Source: Burkholderiales bacterium PBB2
Lineage (GTDB): Bacteria; Pseudomonadota; Gammaproteobacteria; Burkholderiales; Burkholderiaceae_C
Assembly (NCBI GenBank): GCA_002255955.1
Contig: NKIM01000026.1
Location: 16,259-80,258, forward strand
DNA length: 64,000 nt
Direction: 5' to 3'
A program made the position numbers and the translations under genes. The notes below the pieces were generated by a model. It was not told where the DNA came from. It ran no database searches and saw nothing but the letters and a program-made list of their open reading frames with translations. Positions 7,851-19,703 of this stretch are shown here, in pieces. Numbering within the stretch: the stretch's first letter is position 1; each line of letters starts with the position of its first letter.

Positions 7851-7875
7851 GTTTCAAGTCAGCAGCGCTGGAGGC

Positions 7876-9396
7876 TCAGAAGAAACCCAGGGCATTGGGC
7901 GAGTAGCTGACCAGCAGGTTTTTGGTCTGCTGATAATGGTCCAGCATGGCTTTGTGGGTTTCGCGGCCAATGCCGGATTCCTTGTAGCCGCCGAAGGCCG
8001 CGTGCGCCGGATAGGCGTGATAGCAATTGGTCCAGACCCGGCCCGCCTGGATGGCGCGGCCCATGCGGTAGGCGCGGCTGCCGTCGCGCGTCCAAACGCC
8101 GGCGCCCAGGCCGTAAGGCGTGTCATTGGCGATCTGCAGGGCCTCGGCCTCGTCCTTGAAGGTGGCCACGGCCAGCACGGGGCCGAAGATTTCTTCGCGG
8201 AACACGCGCATACTGTTCGTGCCCTTGAAGAGCGTGGGCTCGATGTAGTAGCCGCCCGCCAACTCGCCCGACATCTGCTTGCGGCCGCCGCCGATCAGCA
8301 GCTGCGCGCCTTCCTGCTTGCCCACTTCCAAGTAGGACATGATTTTGTCCATCTGCAGGGCTGAGGCCTGGGCGCCCATCATGGTGTCGGTGTCCAGCGG
8401 GCTGCCTTGCTTGATGGCGGCCACGCGCTTGAGTGCGCGTTCAATGAAGCGGTCGTAGATCGACTCTTGAATCAGCGCCCGGCTCGGGCAGGTGCAGACC
8501 TCGCCCTGGTTGAAGGCAAACAGCACCAGGCCTTCGATGGCCTTGTCCAGGAAGGCGTCGTCCTGGGCCATCACATCGTCGAAGAAGACATTGGGGCTCT
8601 TGCCGCCCAGCTCCAGGGTGGCCGGGATCAGGTTGCTGGCTGCCGCCTGCGCAATCACGCGGCCGGTGGCGGTGGAGCCGGTGAAGGCAATTTTGGCGAT
8701 GCGCTTGCTGGTGGCCAGCGGCATGCCGGCCTCGCGGCCATAGCCGTTGACGATGTTGAGCACGCCGGGCGGCAGCAAGTCGGCGATCAGCTCGGTCAGC
8801 ACCAAGATGCTGATCGGTGTCGATTCCGCCGGCTTGAGCACCACGCAGTTGCCTGCGCCCAGGGCAGGCGCCAGCTTCCAGGCCGCCATCAGGATGGGAA
8901 AGTTCCAGGGGATGATTTGCCCGACCACGCCCAGCGGTTCGTGGAAATGGTAGGCCACGGTGTGGTCGTCGATCTGGCTCAGCGCGCCTTCCTGCGCGCG
9001 CAGGCATCCGGCGAAGTAACGGAAATGGTCGGCGGCAAGCGGGATGTCGGCATTGAGGGTTTCGCGGATGGGCTTGCCGTTGTCCACGGTCTCGGCATAG
9101 GCCAGCAATTCGAGATTGGCCTCGATGCGATCGGCGATCTTGAGCAGGATGTTGGCGCGGGTGGCGGCATTGGTGGCGGCCCACTGGGTCGTGGCGGCAT
9201 GGGCGGCGTCCAGGGCCAGCTCGATGTCCTCGGCGGTGGAGCGGGCGGCGCGGGTGTAGACCTGGCCGCTGATGGGGGTGACGACGTCGAAGTACTCGCC
9301 TTTGACCGGCGGCACGAAGCGGCCGCCGATGAAGTTGTCGTACTGCGCTTTGTAGGCAAGTGTGGCGCCGGGGGTGTTGGGGCTGGCGTAAAGCAT
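7876..9396 (-). CDS. NAD-dependent aldehyde dehydrogenase (AcoD/ExaC type)
   Basis: The 506-residue product oxidises an aldehyde (acetaldehyde or a related short-chain aldehyde in this subfamily) to the acid with NAD+, in the cytoplasm. Visible features are the PWNFP motif near 163, the nucleotide-binding FTGSTATG at 238-245, the general base E262 in LELGGKSP and the catalytic C301 in [11 protein letters not shown], a string typical of AcoD/ExaC enzymes. The start at 9396 is chosen because it begins the conserved N terminus and has GGAG upstream; an 85-codon upstream extension is not conserved-looking. A sigma-54 type promoter lies about 110 bp upstream, and a divergent AcoR-like activator follows. 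The pair probably serves alcohol or acetoin/aldehyde catabolism. Confidence 0.92.
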   Translation of the reverse strand: MLYASPNTPGATLAYKAQYDNFIGGRFVPPVKGEYFDVVTPISGQVYTRAARSTAEDIELALDAAHAATTQWAATNAATRANILLKIADRIEANLELLAYAETVDNGKPIRETLNADIPLAADHFRYFAGCLRAQEGALSQIDDHTVAYHFHEPLGVVGQIIPWNFPILMAAWKLAPALGAGNCVVLKPAESTPISILVLTELIADLLPPGVLNIVNGYGREAGMPLATSKRIAKIAFTGSTATGRVIAQAAASNLIPATLELGGKSPNVFFDDVMAQDDAFLDKAIEGLVLFAFNQGEVCTCPSRALIQESIYDRFIERALKRVAAIKQGSPLDTDTMMGAQASALQMDKIMSYLEVGKQEGAQLLIGGGRKQMSGELAGGYYIEPTLFKGTNSMRVFREEIFGPVLAVATFKDEAEALQIANDTPYGLGAGVWTRDGSRAYRMGRAIQAGRVWTNCYHAYPAHAAFGGYKESGIGRETHKAMLDHYQQTKNLLVSYSPNALGFF

Positions 9397-9504
9397 GTCG
9401 GTCTCCGTGTGTTGTGTTGGGGTCTCAAGGTCTGGGCCCGCTCCGTCTCCATCCCAGATGCTGAGTTGCGGGGTTGGAGGCAAGCAGGCCAGCCGCAGGA
9501 TTTC

Positions 9505-9521
9505 TTGCACGGAGCGTGCCA
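9505..9521 (-). promoter_or_regulatory. Sigma-54 promoter for the aldehyde dehydrogenase
   Basis: On the minus strand the sequence is TGGCACGCTCCGTGCAA. It has the GG-N10-GC spacing and matches the consensus TGGCAC-N5-TTGCA except for one base. It lies about 109 bp upstream of the dehydrogenase start. The divergent neighbour encodes a GAFTGA-bearing sigma-54 activator, which strongly supports the assignment. Confidence 0.75.
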
Positions 9522-9615
9522 AGGCCTTGGTTTGCTCGGAATTTGGGCGTAAGGGGCTGCTGCTGCGCGGGGCGAAAAGACTGGCCGGTACGGCTGGCTG
9601 CGCACCGTGTCGCCC

Positions 9616-9639
9616 CACTGTCACGAAAGAGGACAGGTG
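9616..9639. promoter_or_regulatory. Possible upstream activator site (dyad)
   Basis: The imperfect dyad CCAC-TGTC / GACAGGTGG with a 9-nt spacer lies about 100 bp upstream of the sigma-54 promoter, a normal position for an enhancer-binding protein. This rests on symmetry and location only. Confidence 0.35.
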
Positions 9640-9814
9640 GCCGCCTCGCATGGCACAGCAGTCCAGCCGCTTGTGCTGGAAGCGGGCAAAACCAGCTCAA
9701 GGGCTTGGCAAGCGCCATGAGCCTGTTAAGGTCGCGCTGCGGCTCGGGTGCCAACACCTGAGCCGCGTCCGATTCAGAGCCCGTTCACAAGGGCCGATCA
9801 CGGAGACACACGCG

Positions 9815-11869
9815 ATGACTGCTGCCAATGCCTTGATGAGCTTGCGCACGCCGCCCAGCCGCCTGCGACAGGCGCGCCGGCAGCTGCTGGAAACCGGTGA
9901 GCTGGGCGCCGGCTTGCTCGATGCCCGACTCCATGCCAGCTGGCAGCGCAGCCGGGCCTATGGTCTGGCGCCCGAGGGGCGGCCGCAGGGGGTGCCGCAT
10001 GCGTCGGCCGCCCAGCTGGCGCGGGCCCTGGAACAGCGCCGCGCCTTGCTGGCCCAGGCCCGGCCGGTGATGGAGTTTGTGGCCGAGCAGGTGAGGGCCA
10101 GCGACAGCCTGGTCATTCTGGCCGACCCTCAAGGCATGCTGCTGCACGCGCTGGGCGACGATGGCTTTGCCGACAAGGCCGCACGGGTGGCCTTGCGGCC
10201 CGGCGCCGTCTGGCTGGAACAGTGGCGCGGCACCAATGCGATCGGCACGGCGCTGGCCGATGGCCGGCCTGTCGTCATCAACGGTGCCGAGCATTACCTA
10301 GAGCGCAATGGGTTCCTGACTTGCGCCGCTGCGCCCATCGTCGACCCCAGCGGTGCCTTGCTTGGGGTGCTGGATATCTCCGGCGACCGGCGCGGTTACC
10401 ACCCCCACACCCTGGGCCTGGCCCGTTCGGCCGCGCGCATGATCGAGCACCAGCTGTTTGTGGCCCGCCACGGCGGCGGCCTGGTGCTGCGCCTGCACAG
10501 CCGTCCCGAAGGCCTGGACACAGTCACCGAGGGCTTGCTGGCCCTGGCCGATGACGGCCTCATCCTCGGCGCCAACGGCCTGGGCCTCGAGTGGCTGGGT
10601 CTGGCGTCCGGTGCCTTGGGCCGCTGCACGGTGGAGGCGGCGCTGGGGGTGCGCATGCAGGAGCTGCTGGCCGATGTGCACGGGGCGCATGGCTCGCAGC
10701 CGCGGCGCCTGCAGCGGGTGGACGGCAGCTTGATCTACGGCCGGCTCGATGGTGCCCGGCCCCTGCAGCCCCGCCCACGCGTGGCGCCGCCGGCTGCCTC
10801 GGTTTTGCTCACGACGGCGCCGCCAGCGTATGCGCCTGCCCCTGCCCCGGATGCACTGAGCGCGCTCGACACCGGTGACGCGGTCGTGCACAAGCTGATC
10901 GAGCGGGCGCGTCGCGTGCTGGCCAAGCCGATTGCCTTGCTCTTGCAGGGCGAGTCGGGCGTCGGCAAGGAGTTGCTGGCGCGGGCCTGTCACCAGAGCG
11001 GGCCGCGGCGCGCCGGGCCTTTTGTGGCCATCAACTGCGCGGCGCTGCCCGAGCATCTGATCGAGGCCGAGCTCTTCGGCCACCGGCCGGGCGCCTTCAC
11101 CGGGGCGCTCAAGGAAGGGGCGCCAGGGCTGCTGCGCCAGGCGGATGGAGGCACGCTATTCCTCGACGAGATCGGTGACATGCCGCTGGCGCTGCAGGCC
11201 CGGCTGCTGCGGGTCTTGCAGGAGCGCCAGGTCTCGCCGCTGGGCGGTGGGCAGCCGGTGGCGGTGGACTTTGCGCTGATCTGCGCCAGCCATCGGCGCC
11301 TGCGCGATGAGGTGGACGCGCAGCGCTTCCGCGAGGATTTGTACTACCGCATCAACGGGCTCAGCGTGCAACTGCCGCCGCTGCGCGAGCGCAGCGATTT
11401 TGCGGCCCTGGTGCAGCGCCTGCTGGCCGAGGCGGAGCCGAGCCGCAGTGTGAGCGTAGAGCCCGATTTGTTGGCGCTGCTCGCCCGCCATCGCTGGCCT
11501 GGCAATCTGCGCCAGCTGGCCAATGTGCTGCGCACCTGCTGCGCGCTGCTCGATGCAGACGAGGCGCAGATCGGCTGGAGCCACCTGCCCGACGAGGTGG
11601 CCGAAGAGTTGCAAGCCCTGGTGTGGGCAGAGTCCGCCCAGCCTGAGGAGGAGGAGAAGGAGGAGGCGGCGCCGCTGGAGCTGGACCTGCGCCTGGCCTC
11701 CAGCCGCTGCGTTCAGCAGGCCCTGGCCTTGGCCCAGGGCAACCGCAGCGAAGCGGCACGCCGGCTGGGCGTCAGCCGCAACACCCTGTACCGCAAGATG
11801 CGCGAAGCGGGCCTGGATGCACGGCTGGATGCGCGTCTGGATGCCCGGCTGCATGGTCCGCTCGATTAG
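9815..11869 (+). CDS. AcoR-like sigma-54-dependent transcriptional activator
   Basis: The 684-residue product is a bacterial enhancer-binding protein. It has an N-terminal GAF-type sensory region (about 80-215) and a PAS-like segment (about 235-310). A proline/alanine linker leads to the AAA+ domain, with Walker A GESGVGKE at 379-386, the sigma-54 contact loop GAFTGA at 426-431 and Walker B TLFLDE at 447-452. A Fis-type helix-turn-helix ([20 protein letters not shown]) lies near the C terminus. The start at 9815 follows CGGAG; the upstream in-frame extension overlaps the divergent promoter region. The gene ends in a short repeat encoding LDAR three times. It most likely activates the divergent aldehyde dehydrogenase in response to an alcohol, acetoin or aldehyde. 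Confidence 0.88.
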   Translation: MTAANALMSLRTPPSRLRQARRQLLETGELGAGLLDARLHASWQRSRAYGLAPEGRPQGVPHASAAQLARALEQRRALLAQARPVMEFVAEQVRASDSLVILADPQGMLLHALGDDGFADKAARVALRPGAVWLEQWRGTNAIGTALADGRPVVINGAEHYLERNGFLTCAAAPIVDPSGALLGVLDISGDRRGYHPHTLGLARSAARMIEHQLFVARHGGGLVLRLHSRPEGLDTVTEGLLALADDGLILGANGLGLEWLGLASGALGRCTVEAALGVRMQELLADVHGAHGSQPRRLQRVDGSLIYGRLDGARPLQPRPRVAPPAASVLLTTAPPAYAPAPAPDALSALDTGDAVVHKLIERARRVLAKPIALLLQGESGVGKELLARACHQSGPRRAGPFVAINCAALPEHLIEAELFGHRPGAFTGALKEGAPGLLRQADGGTLFLDEIGDMPLALQARLLRVLQERQVSPLGGGQPVAVDFALICASHRRLRDEVDAQRFREDLYYRINGLSVQLPPLRERSDFAALVQRLLAEAEPSRSVSVEPDLLALLARHRWPGNLRQLANVLRTCCALLDADEAQIGWSHLPDEVAEELQALVWAESAQPEEEEKEEAAPLELDLRLASSRCVQQALALAQGNRSEAARRLGVSRNTLYRKMREAGLDARLDARLDARLHGPLD

Positions 11870-11916
11870 GCTGGCGGCTTCTGGAGCTTTTGTTTTCCGC
11901 AGGAGGCGGTTTCTCG

Positions 11917-13866
<1,950 letters not shown>

Positions 13867-13922
13867 TCGCCGGAACCTGCGAGACCCCAAACACGGCCAG
13901 GTCCGTGGCTTCGCACCCATCA

Positions 13923-13948
13923 GGGCGCCCGAGAGGGCGCCCTTTTTT
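13923..13948 (+). terminator. Terminator after ldcA
   Basis: Two copies of the self-complementary octamer GGGCGCCC separated by GAGA form a hairpin followed by six T residues. Confidence 0.8.
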
Positions 13949-14392
13949 GTCCGCTCGCCTGCCTCAGGTCGTTGCTTTTGCAGGCACCAGGGGTCGAAAG
14001 TGCCAGGGCTGACGCGGGAAAACCCTCCGAAACGCTTGTCGCGCAAGTGACAAAAGCGATGGATGCCGTGCAATGCGGCGTTGCAGCATGGCGACAGCAC
14101 GAATCTTTACCTGCTGCCGAGATGGCTCTGAATGGCGCATGACCTTTGGCATGGGGTGAGCGTAAATGCTTGAAGAATCAAGCATCTAGCGCTCCAGCGC
14201 TGATGTGAAAACGACCATTTTTCAGGCGCGCCGCGCGTACTTTCCCTAGGCAGCCACCTGGGCGAAGCGCTCGCCAGAATGCGTTCAAGCGTGCGTTCAG
14301 CGCACCAGTGCTTTTATCCATCGCTCTGGGTGTGCCGGCCTCGCTCTGTGTCTATCGACCTCGCCCGCATTCTTTCCTGGAGTTAGCAGTTC
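13949..14392. promoter_or_regulatory. Long leader region of the TonB-dependent receptor with a perfect dyad
   Basis: No gene is supported in this 440-bp gap. It contains a perfect inverted repeat ATGCTTGA-AGAA-TCAAGCAT at 14166-14185 and a double AGCGCT motif just after it. Both could be an operator or an RNA hairpin controlling the receptor gene. No Fur-box-like sequence was seen. Confidence 0.4.
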
Positions 14393-17116
14393 ATGTTCAA
14401 AAAATCCCCGGTCGGCGCCGCTGTTTGGATCGCTCTTGGCGGTCTGGCGCTGGCCACCTCGTCCGCGCACGCCCAACAACAACTCGAGCGCATCGAGGTC
14501 ACTGGTTCGTCCATCAAGCGCATGGTCGACACCGACAGCGCCTTGCCCATCTCCGTCATCTCGGCCGCTGATCTGCGTGCGACCGGTGTCAACTCGGCCG
14601 AAGGTGCCCTGGCCAAGATCGCAGCCAGCCAGTCCATGACCGGCAGCTCGCAAACGATTGGCTCCGGCACGGGTGGTGCGGCTTACGCCAATCTGCGCGG
14701 CCTGGGTTCGAACAAGACTCTGGTGTTGCTGAACGGCCGCCGTGTGGCCGCCTTTGCCTTCAGCTCCGCCTCGGTAGACCTGAACTCCATTCCCTTTGCA
14801 GCGATCGACCGCGTGGAAGTGCTGCGTGACGGCGCTTCCGCCATCTACGGCACCGACGCCATCGGCGGCGTGATCAATTTCATCACCAAGCGTGATTACC
14901 GCGGCATCGACGCCTCGGTGAACTACTCGAAGCCGCGCGAGGAAGGCGGCGTCAAGAAGGGCATCGCCGTGAGCGGCGGCTGGGGCAATCTGGAGGCCGA
15001 CGGCTTCAACGTCTGGGCCTCGGTCGACAAGCAGACCAATGAGCGCGTGCGTGCCGTGGATCGCGACTTTGCCCGCACGGGTGTGATCCCTGATCGCGGC
15101 CTGCTCAAGACCTCGGGCACCTCCTTCCCGGCCAACTTCTCGCAAACCCAGCCGGTGCTGGATGCCGCGGGCAAGCCGGTGCTGGACGAGACCGGTGCCC
15201 CTACGTCCGTCTCGTTGTCGGGCAACCCCTCGCTGAAGGGCTGCGCACCGCCGTTCTCGCTCTACCTGCCCAGCATTTCGACCAGCACCTGCCGTTTTGA
15301 TTACACGGCCTTCATCGACATCATCCCGGACACGGAAACCAAGACGGGCCTGCTCAAAGCCACCGCCAAGGTGGGTGGCCAGTACCTGTCGCTGGAACAC
15401 ATGGCGACGGATAGCAGCAATATCGCGCGGGTCGCTTCTGACCCGGTGACCGGCCTGAGCATGCCCACCAGCAGCCCCTTCTTCCCGAAGAGCTATGCCG
15501 GCATCGACCCGACCCTGCCCATCACCGTGGGCTGGCGCATGATCCCTGGCGGTGCTCGCACCAACCAGGCCTCGACCAAGGCCAACCGCACCGTGATCTC
15601 GGTGGACGGCAGCTATGGCAACTGGGACTACCGCGCCGGCTTCTTCAATGCCGAGAGCAAGGGCAACCAGGACATCCAGGATGGCTACGTCAACAAGTCC
15701 TTGATCCAAAAGGGCGTGACCGAAGGCAAGCTGAACCCCTTTGGTGAAGCCGATGCCGCCGCACTGGCGCTGATCGAAGCCGCCAAGATGCGCGGCGTCT
15801 ACTCCAACGCCAAGGGCAGCAGCCAGGGTGTGGATTTCAATGCCTCGACCCAGTTGTGGGACATGGCTGGTGGCCCCGTGGGCGTGTCGGTGGGCGCCGA
15901 GTTTCGCAAGGACAAGTACCGCAACGACACCATCGACAGCATCGTCGATAACGTGCCTTCCCTGGGCGTCGCGCCCTACCACGTCAGCGGTGACCGCAAG
16001 ATCTCGGCGCTGAGCACCGAGTGGCTGTTCCCGGTGAGCAAGGATGTCGAGCTGACCTTTGCCGGCCGTTTCGACAAGTACTCGGACTTTGGTTCCACCT
16101 TCAACCCGAAGGCTGCCATCCGTTGGACGCCGGCCAAGAACGTCAATGTTCGCGCGTCCTACAACACCGGCTTCCGCGCTCCCTCGCTGGACGAGGTCTA
16201 CGGCCCGCAAGCCGTCAGCTTCACCGGTGACCCGTACGACGATCCGGTCCTGTGCAAGGGTGGCGTGGTGCAGTCGGGCGGCGTGGAGTCGCGCGATTGC
16301 GGCCAGCAGGCACAGATCCAGTCGGGCGGCAACACCGAGCTGAAGCCGGAGAAGTCCAAGACCTTCTCGCTGGGTCTGGCCTTTGAGCCGGTCAAGGGTC
16401 TGACCGCCTCGATCGACTACTGGAACATCAAGATCACCAACTCCATCTCGGCCGTGTCCGAGCAGGCGATCTTCGGTGACCCGGCCAAGTACGCCTCGCG
16501 CTATCGCCGCTGCAAGGACCTGAGCGCCGACGTGCAAGCCACGCTGGACCGCTGCAACACGCCCGAGTGGAAGAACTCCAACGCGCTCGGCTATGTGGTG
16601 GCCTTGAATGACAACCTCGGCGATGTGAAGACCGATGGCTTCGACTTTGCTGCAGGCTATGCCTTCCACAACAGCTTCGGCCGCTTCCAGCTCGGTTGGG
16701 AGGCTACTTATGTTCGCAGTTATGAGTACCAGCGCGACAAGGGTGATCCGTTCATCCAGAACGTGGGCAAGTACACCGACTCCAGCCCGGTGCTGCGTTG
16801 GCAGCATGCCGTGACGGTGAACTGGCGCCTGGGTGACTTCAGCACCAACTTCGGTCTGGGTCACAAGTCGGGCTATGTCGATCAGAACGCGGTGGAAGAG
16901 CAGTACTTCAACAAGGTGAAGTCCTACACCTTGGCCGATCTGTCGGTGACCTGGAGTGGGATCAAGCACACCAAGTTCACCGTCGGCCTGAAGAACCTCT
17001 TCGACACCAAGCCGCCGTTCTCCAACCAAGGCACCGTGTTCCAGCAGGGTTATGACCCCCGACTGACCGACGCCTACGGCCGCACCTTGCTGCTGCGCGC
17101 CAGCCTGTCCTACTGA
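14393..17116 (+). CDS. TonB-dependent outer-membrane receptor
   Basis: The 907-residue product has a signal peptide (about residues 1-27, ending SSAHA). A TonB-box-like ERIEVTGSSIKR and a plug domain follow, with the classical strings ANLRGLGSNKTLVLLNGRR, VDLNSIPFAAIDRVEVLRDGASAIYGTDAIGGVINFITKR. The remainder is a long beta-barrel ending in an aromatic residue (RASLSY), as outer-membrane proteins require. Several paired cysteines (near CAPPF...CRFDY, LCKGG...RDCGQQ and RRCKD...RCNTPEW) suggest disulfide-stapled extracellular loops. The ligand is unknown; absence of a Fur-like site argues weakly against a ferric siderophore. It lies directly upstream of a tonB-exbB-exbD-exbD operon that should energise it. 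Confidence 0.93.
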   Translation: MFKKSPVGAAVWIALGGLALATSSAHAQQQLERIEVTGSSIKRMVDTDSALPISVISAADLRATGVNSAEGALAKIAASQSMTGSSQTIGSGTGGAAYANLRGLGSNKTLVLLNGRRVAAFAFSSASVDLNSIPFAAIDRVEVLRDGASAIYGTDAIGGVINFITKRDYRGIDASVNYSKPREEGGVKKGIAVSGGWGNLEADGFNVWASVDKQTNERVRAVDRDFARTGVIPDRGLLKTSGTSFPANFSQTQPVLDAAGKPVLDETGAPTSVSLSGNPSLKGCAPPFSLYLPSISTSTCRFDYTAFIDIIPDTETKTGLLKATAKVGGQYLSLEHMATDSSNIARVASDPVTGLSMPTSSPFFPKSYAGIDPTLPITVGWRMIPGGARTNQASTKANRTVISVDGSYGNWDYRAGFFNAESKGNQDIQDGYVNKSLIQKGVTEGKLNPFGEADAAALALIEAAKMRGVYSNAKGSSQGVDFNASTQLWDMAGGPVGVSVGAEFRKDKYRNDTIDSIVDNVPSLGVAPYHVSGDRKISALSTEWLFPVSKDVELTFAGRFDKYSDFGSTFNPKAAIRWTPAKNVNVRASYNTGFRAPSLDEVYGPQAVSFTGDPYDDPVLCKGGVVQSGGVESRDCGQQAQIQSGGNTELKPEKSKTFSLGLAFEPVKGLTASIDYWNIKITNSISAVSEQAIFGDPAKYASRYRRCKDLSADVQATLDRCNTPEWKNSNALGYVVALNDNLGDVKTDGFDFAAGYAFHNSFGRFQLGWEATYVRSYEYQRDKGDPFIQNVGKYTDSSPVLRWQHAVTVNWRLGDFSTNFGLGHKSGYVDQNAVEEQYFNKVKSYTLADLSVTWSGIKHTKFTVGLKNLFDTKPPFSNQGTVFQQGYDPRLTDAYGRTLLLRASLSY

Positions 17117-17140
17117 TCCTTCGCGGCATCGGTGGCGCCC

Positions 17141-17167
17141 AAACGCGGCCCTTCGGGGCCGCGTTTT
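17141..17167 (+). terminator. Terminator after the TonB-dependent receptor gene
   Basis: A hairpin AAACGCGGCCC / GGGCCGCGTTT with a short loop ends in a T run. Confidence 0.8.
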
Positions 17168-17641
17168 CTGTTTCAGAACCTTTCCTTTTCTCACGCAAGA
17201 CCTCGCGTAAACCCTGATCTGGCGCGTGATGGGAATTGGCTCGATACCACTAAAATACCAGTGTGGCTTGCCGCTTGTTGAGGATCAAGGCCTGCCGAAC
17301 GATTGGGCTGTCATGCTCTTGTCAGGTCCTGGGGTAATCCCCACGGCTTAGGGGCTTGGGAACTCGTTTATGATCGTAGGCGCTTGTGTAGATGTCCGAC
17401 TCCGCCTGACGCGGCTTCGGGTGAATGCCAGGCTCAAGCCCGCGGTCGAAAGCTGACGGGCATTTTTGTTGTAGGTGGTGCTGCAAGTGCCGATAAGCGA
17501 ACTCAAGTCGTTCTTCTGGGGCGATGAGAGCTCAGAAATTGGCAAACTGCGGGACCCGAACGTTCGAGACGGGCGCTGCGCAGGGGTGATGAACCCACGT
17601 GTCTTGATGAAAGAAATTCGCAGTCTTAAGAAGGAGCGCGC
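17168..17641. other. Upstream region of the tonB operon
   Basis: Two short overlapping frames (17303-17527 plus, 17348-17665 minus) show no motif or ribosome site and are not believed. The region presumably carries the tonB promoter. A-T richer patches such as ACTAAAATACC near 17250 occur, but no convincing -35/-10 pair was found. Confidence 0.3.
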
Positions 17642-18292
17642 ATGAACTTTGCGCAGGATAAGCAAGGCTCGTCACGCTTCACGGGTATTGGCATCGTGGT
17701 CTTGATCCACGTGTTGATCGCGTGGGCGTTGGCAAGTGGACTGGCCCGGAAAGCCATTGAGGCGGTCAAGGGTCCCATCGAGACCAAGGTGATTGAAGAG
17801 AAGGTCAAGCCGCCGCCGGAGCCTGAAAAGGTCGTTCCGCCGCCGCCGGACCTGAAGGCGCCTCCGCCGCCGTTCATCCCGCCGCCGGAATTCCAGGTGA
17901 CCGCACCCGCTCCGCCGGCACCGGCTATCCAGTCGACCCAAGTGGCGCCCCCGGCTGCCGCACCGGTTCGCCCGGCTCCGCCGCCGACTGCGGCACCGGC
18001 ACCGGCACCGGCCCCGGTTCGCACGGGCCCCAAGACCGCTGGCATGGTTTGCACCAAGATGGGCAAGCCGGAAGTGCCTTCGGTGAACTGGAGTGGTGAA
18101 GCGCTGTACAAGGTCACCGCGACCGTCAAGTCGGGTCGTGTGGCCAGCATTGAAGTGCAGAGCCTGCGTCCCGGTGTGGATCGCAAGGCCCAGCGCGCCA
18201 TCATTGCGGCCATCGAGGAAACACTGCGCGACACTTACGAGTGCCCCGGTGACCACGTGTTCGAGCAGGAATTCCAGTTCCGCATCGAATAA
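17642..18292 (+). CDS. tonB: TonB-family energy transducer
   Basis: The 216-residue product links the inner-membrane proton channel to outer-membrane receptors. A short cytoplasmic N terminus precedes one transmembrane helix (about 13-34, VVLIHVLIAWALASG with the functional His). A periplasmic spacer of about 90 residues is extremely rich in Pro, Ala, Val and Lys/Glu. The C-terminal TonB fold (about 135-216) contains VNWSGEALYKVTATVKSGRV and ends EFQFRIE. A strong AAGGAG site precedes the ATG. The gene leads an operon with exbB, two exbD genes and a TPR gene, the layout of a dedicated TonB complex for the receptor just upstream. Confidence 0.92.
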   Translation: MNFAQDKQGSSRFTGIGIVVLIHVLIAWALASGLARKAIEAVKGPIETKVIEEKVKPPPEPEKVVPPPPDLKAPPPPFIPPPEFQVTAPAPPAPAIQSTQVAPPAAAPVRPAPPPTAAPAPAPAPVRTGPKTAGMVCTKMGKPEVPSVNWSGEALYKVTATVKSGRVASIEVQSLRPGVDRKAQRAIIAAIEETLRDTYECPGDHVFEQEFQFRIE

Positions 18293-18398
18293 GGCCGCGA
18301 CAGGCTAGAGTTCTGCAAGACCCCAACACTGGGGCAGGGCAGTGCCCGGCTCCATTTCTCTCAAACCGATTTCGATTTCATTCGCAGGAGTTGACTCC

Positions 18399-19232
18399 AT
18401 GATTTCTCGTATTTCCGGCCTGTTCGCCGCCATCGCTTTTGCTGCGGCAATGGCTGTTTCGCCTGTGCAAGCTCAAGAAGCTGCTGCTTCCGCTGCTGCA
18501 CCCACCGAGGCAGTTGCTCCTGCTGCCGACGCTGCTCCCGTGGCCCAAGCCGCTGCCAAGCCTGCTGACAATCCTTACGGCCTGCAAGCCATGCTGGCTC
18601 ACGGCGACATGGTGTCCAAGGGCGTTCTGGCCCTGCTGCTGATCATGTCCATGGGCAGCTGGTACATCCTGATCACCAAGCTGTGGGACACCCAGAAGCT
18701 GGCCAGCGAAGCCAAGGACGTGCGCGCCACCTTCTTCAAGAAGGCCAGCCTGGCCGAAGGCGTCAAGGGCCTGAAGGAATCGAGCGCGTTCCGCTATATC
18801 GCGGCCAACGCCATCGAAGCTTCGGAGCACCATGAAGGCGCCCTGACCGAGAACATCGACCACAACACCTGGGTGTCGACCAACATCGAGCGCTCGGTGG
18901 CTGAAGTGCAAGGCCGCGTGCAAACCGGTCTGGGCTTCCTGGCGACCGTCGGTTCGACCTCGCCTTTCATCGGTCTGTTCGGTACCGTGTGGGGTATTCT
19001 GCAAGCCCTGACCGCCATCGGCGTTGCCGGCCAAGCGTCCATCGACAAGGTGGCAGGCCCTGTGGGTGAAGCGCTGATCATGACCGCCATCGGTCTGGGC
19101 GTCGCTGTGCCGGCCGTGCTGGGTTACAACTGGCTGGTGAATCGCAACAAGTCGGTGATGGGCCAAGTGCGTGCCTTCGCTGGTGACCTGCACGGCGTCC
19201 TGATGGGCAACCGTCAAGTTGCCAAGCGCTAA
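18399..19232 (+). CDS. exbB: ExbB/MotA/TolQ-type proton channel protein with N-terminal signal sequence
   Basis: The 277-residue product is the pentameric channel part of the TonB motor. Unlike E. coli ExbB it starts with a cleavable-looking signal peptide (ending VSPVQAQ) and an Ala/Pro-rich periplasmic stretch, an arrangement seen in many long ExbB proteins. The core has a first helix (GVLALLLIMSMGSWYILITK) and the conserved segment TVGSTSPFIGLFGTVWGILQAL. Its final helix includes EALIMTAIGLGVAVPAVLGYNWLVNR, where the conserved threonine lines the pore. The ATG at 18399 with AGGAG upstream is preferred to an earlier frame start. An exbD gene follows after 25 bp. Confidence 0.92.
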   Translation: MISRISGLFAAIAFAAAMAVSPVQAQEAAASAAAPTEAVAPAADAAPVAQAAAKPADNPYGLQAMLAHGDMVSKGVLALLLIMSMGSWYILITKLWDTQKLASEAKDVRATFFKKASLAEGVKGLKESSAFRYIAANAIEASEHHEGALTENIDHNTWVSTNIERSVAEVQGRVQTGLGFLATVGSTSPFIGLFGTVWGILQALTAIGVAGQASIDKVAGPVGEALIMTAIGLGVAVPAVLGYNWLVNRNKSVMGQVRAFAGDLHGVLMGNRQVAKR

Positions 19233-19257
19233 TCAGCGCTGACCCGGAGAACCCATC

Positions 19258-19686
19258 ATGGGAATGAACGTCGGATCTTCTTCCGGCGATGATGAAGTGG
19301 TCTCAACCATCAACACCACGCCCCTCGTGGACGTGATGTTGGTGCTGTTGATCATCTTCCTCATCACCATCCCGGCGGTGGTCAGCACGGTCAAGGTTGA
19401 GCTTCCTAAGGAAACCAACGTCGTCCGCGTGACCAAGCCGGAGAACATTGATATCTCGGTCACCAAGAGCGGCGAGATCTACTGGAACACGACCCTGGTG
19501 CCTGATGTCGATGCCCTGGTGCAGCGTCTGGGCAAGGTGGCGGTGCTGAATCCGCAGCCTGAGGTGCATGTTCGTGGCGATGACAAGTCGCGCTACGAAT
19601 CCGTGGGCCGTGTGGTTTATGCCTGCCAGCGTGCCGGCATCATGAAAGTCAGCTTCGTCACCGAGCCGCCTGCGCGCGGTGGTTGA
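19258..19686 (+). CDS. exbD: ExbD biopolymer transporter (copy 1)
   Basis: The 142-residue product has a short cytoplasmic N terminus and one transmembrane helix carrying the proton-translocating aspartate in NTTPLVDVMLVLLIIFLI. A periplasmic domain follows (EVHVRGDDKSRYESVGRVVYACQRAGI). It works with ExbB and TonB as the stator that uses the proton gradient. The spacing to the next exbD is only 17 bp. Confidence 0.93.
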   Translation: MGMNVGSSSGDDEVVSTINTTPLVDVMLVLLIIFLITIPAVVSTVKVELPKETNVVRVTKPENIDISVTKSGEIYWNTTLVPDVDALVQRLGKVAVLNPQPEVHVRGDDKSRYESVGRVVYACQRAGIMKVSFVTEPPARGG

Positions 19687-19703
19687 AGCGAGGAGCGAAT
19701 AGC

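Noticed and set aside
11810..11860. Triple 12-bp repeat at the 3' end of the sigma-54 activator gene as a mobile or regulatory repeat
   Set aside because: It encodes an in-frame LDAR repeat in the protein tail and is most simply replication slippage.
14297..17194. 965-codon minus-strand frame
   Set aside because: Complement of the TonB-dependent receptor; no domain signature and low-complexity composition.
17303..17665. Short frames on both strands upstream of tonB
   Set aside because: No ribosome sites or motifs; the two mutually overlap and contradict each other.
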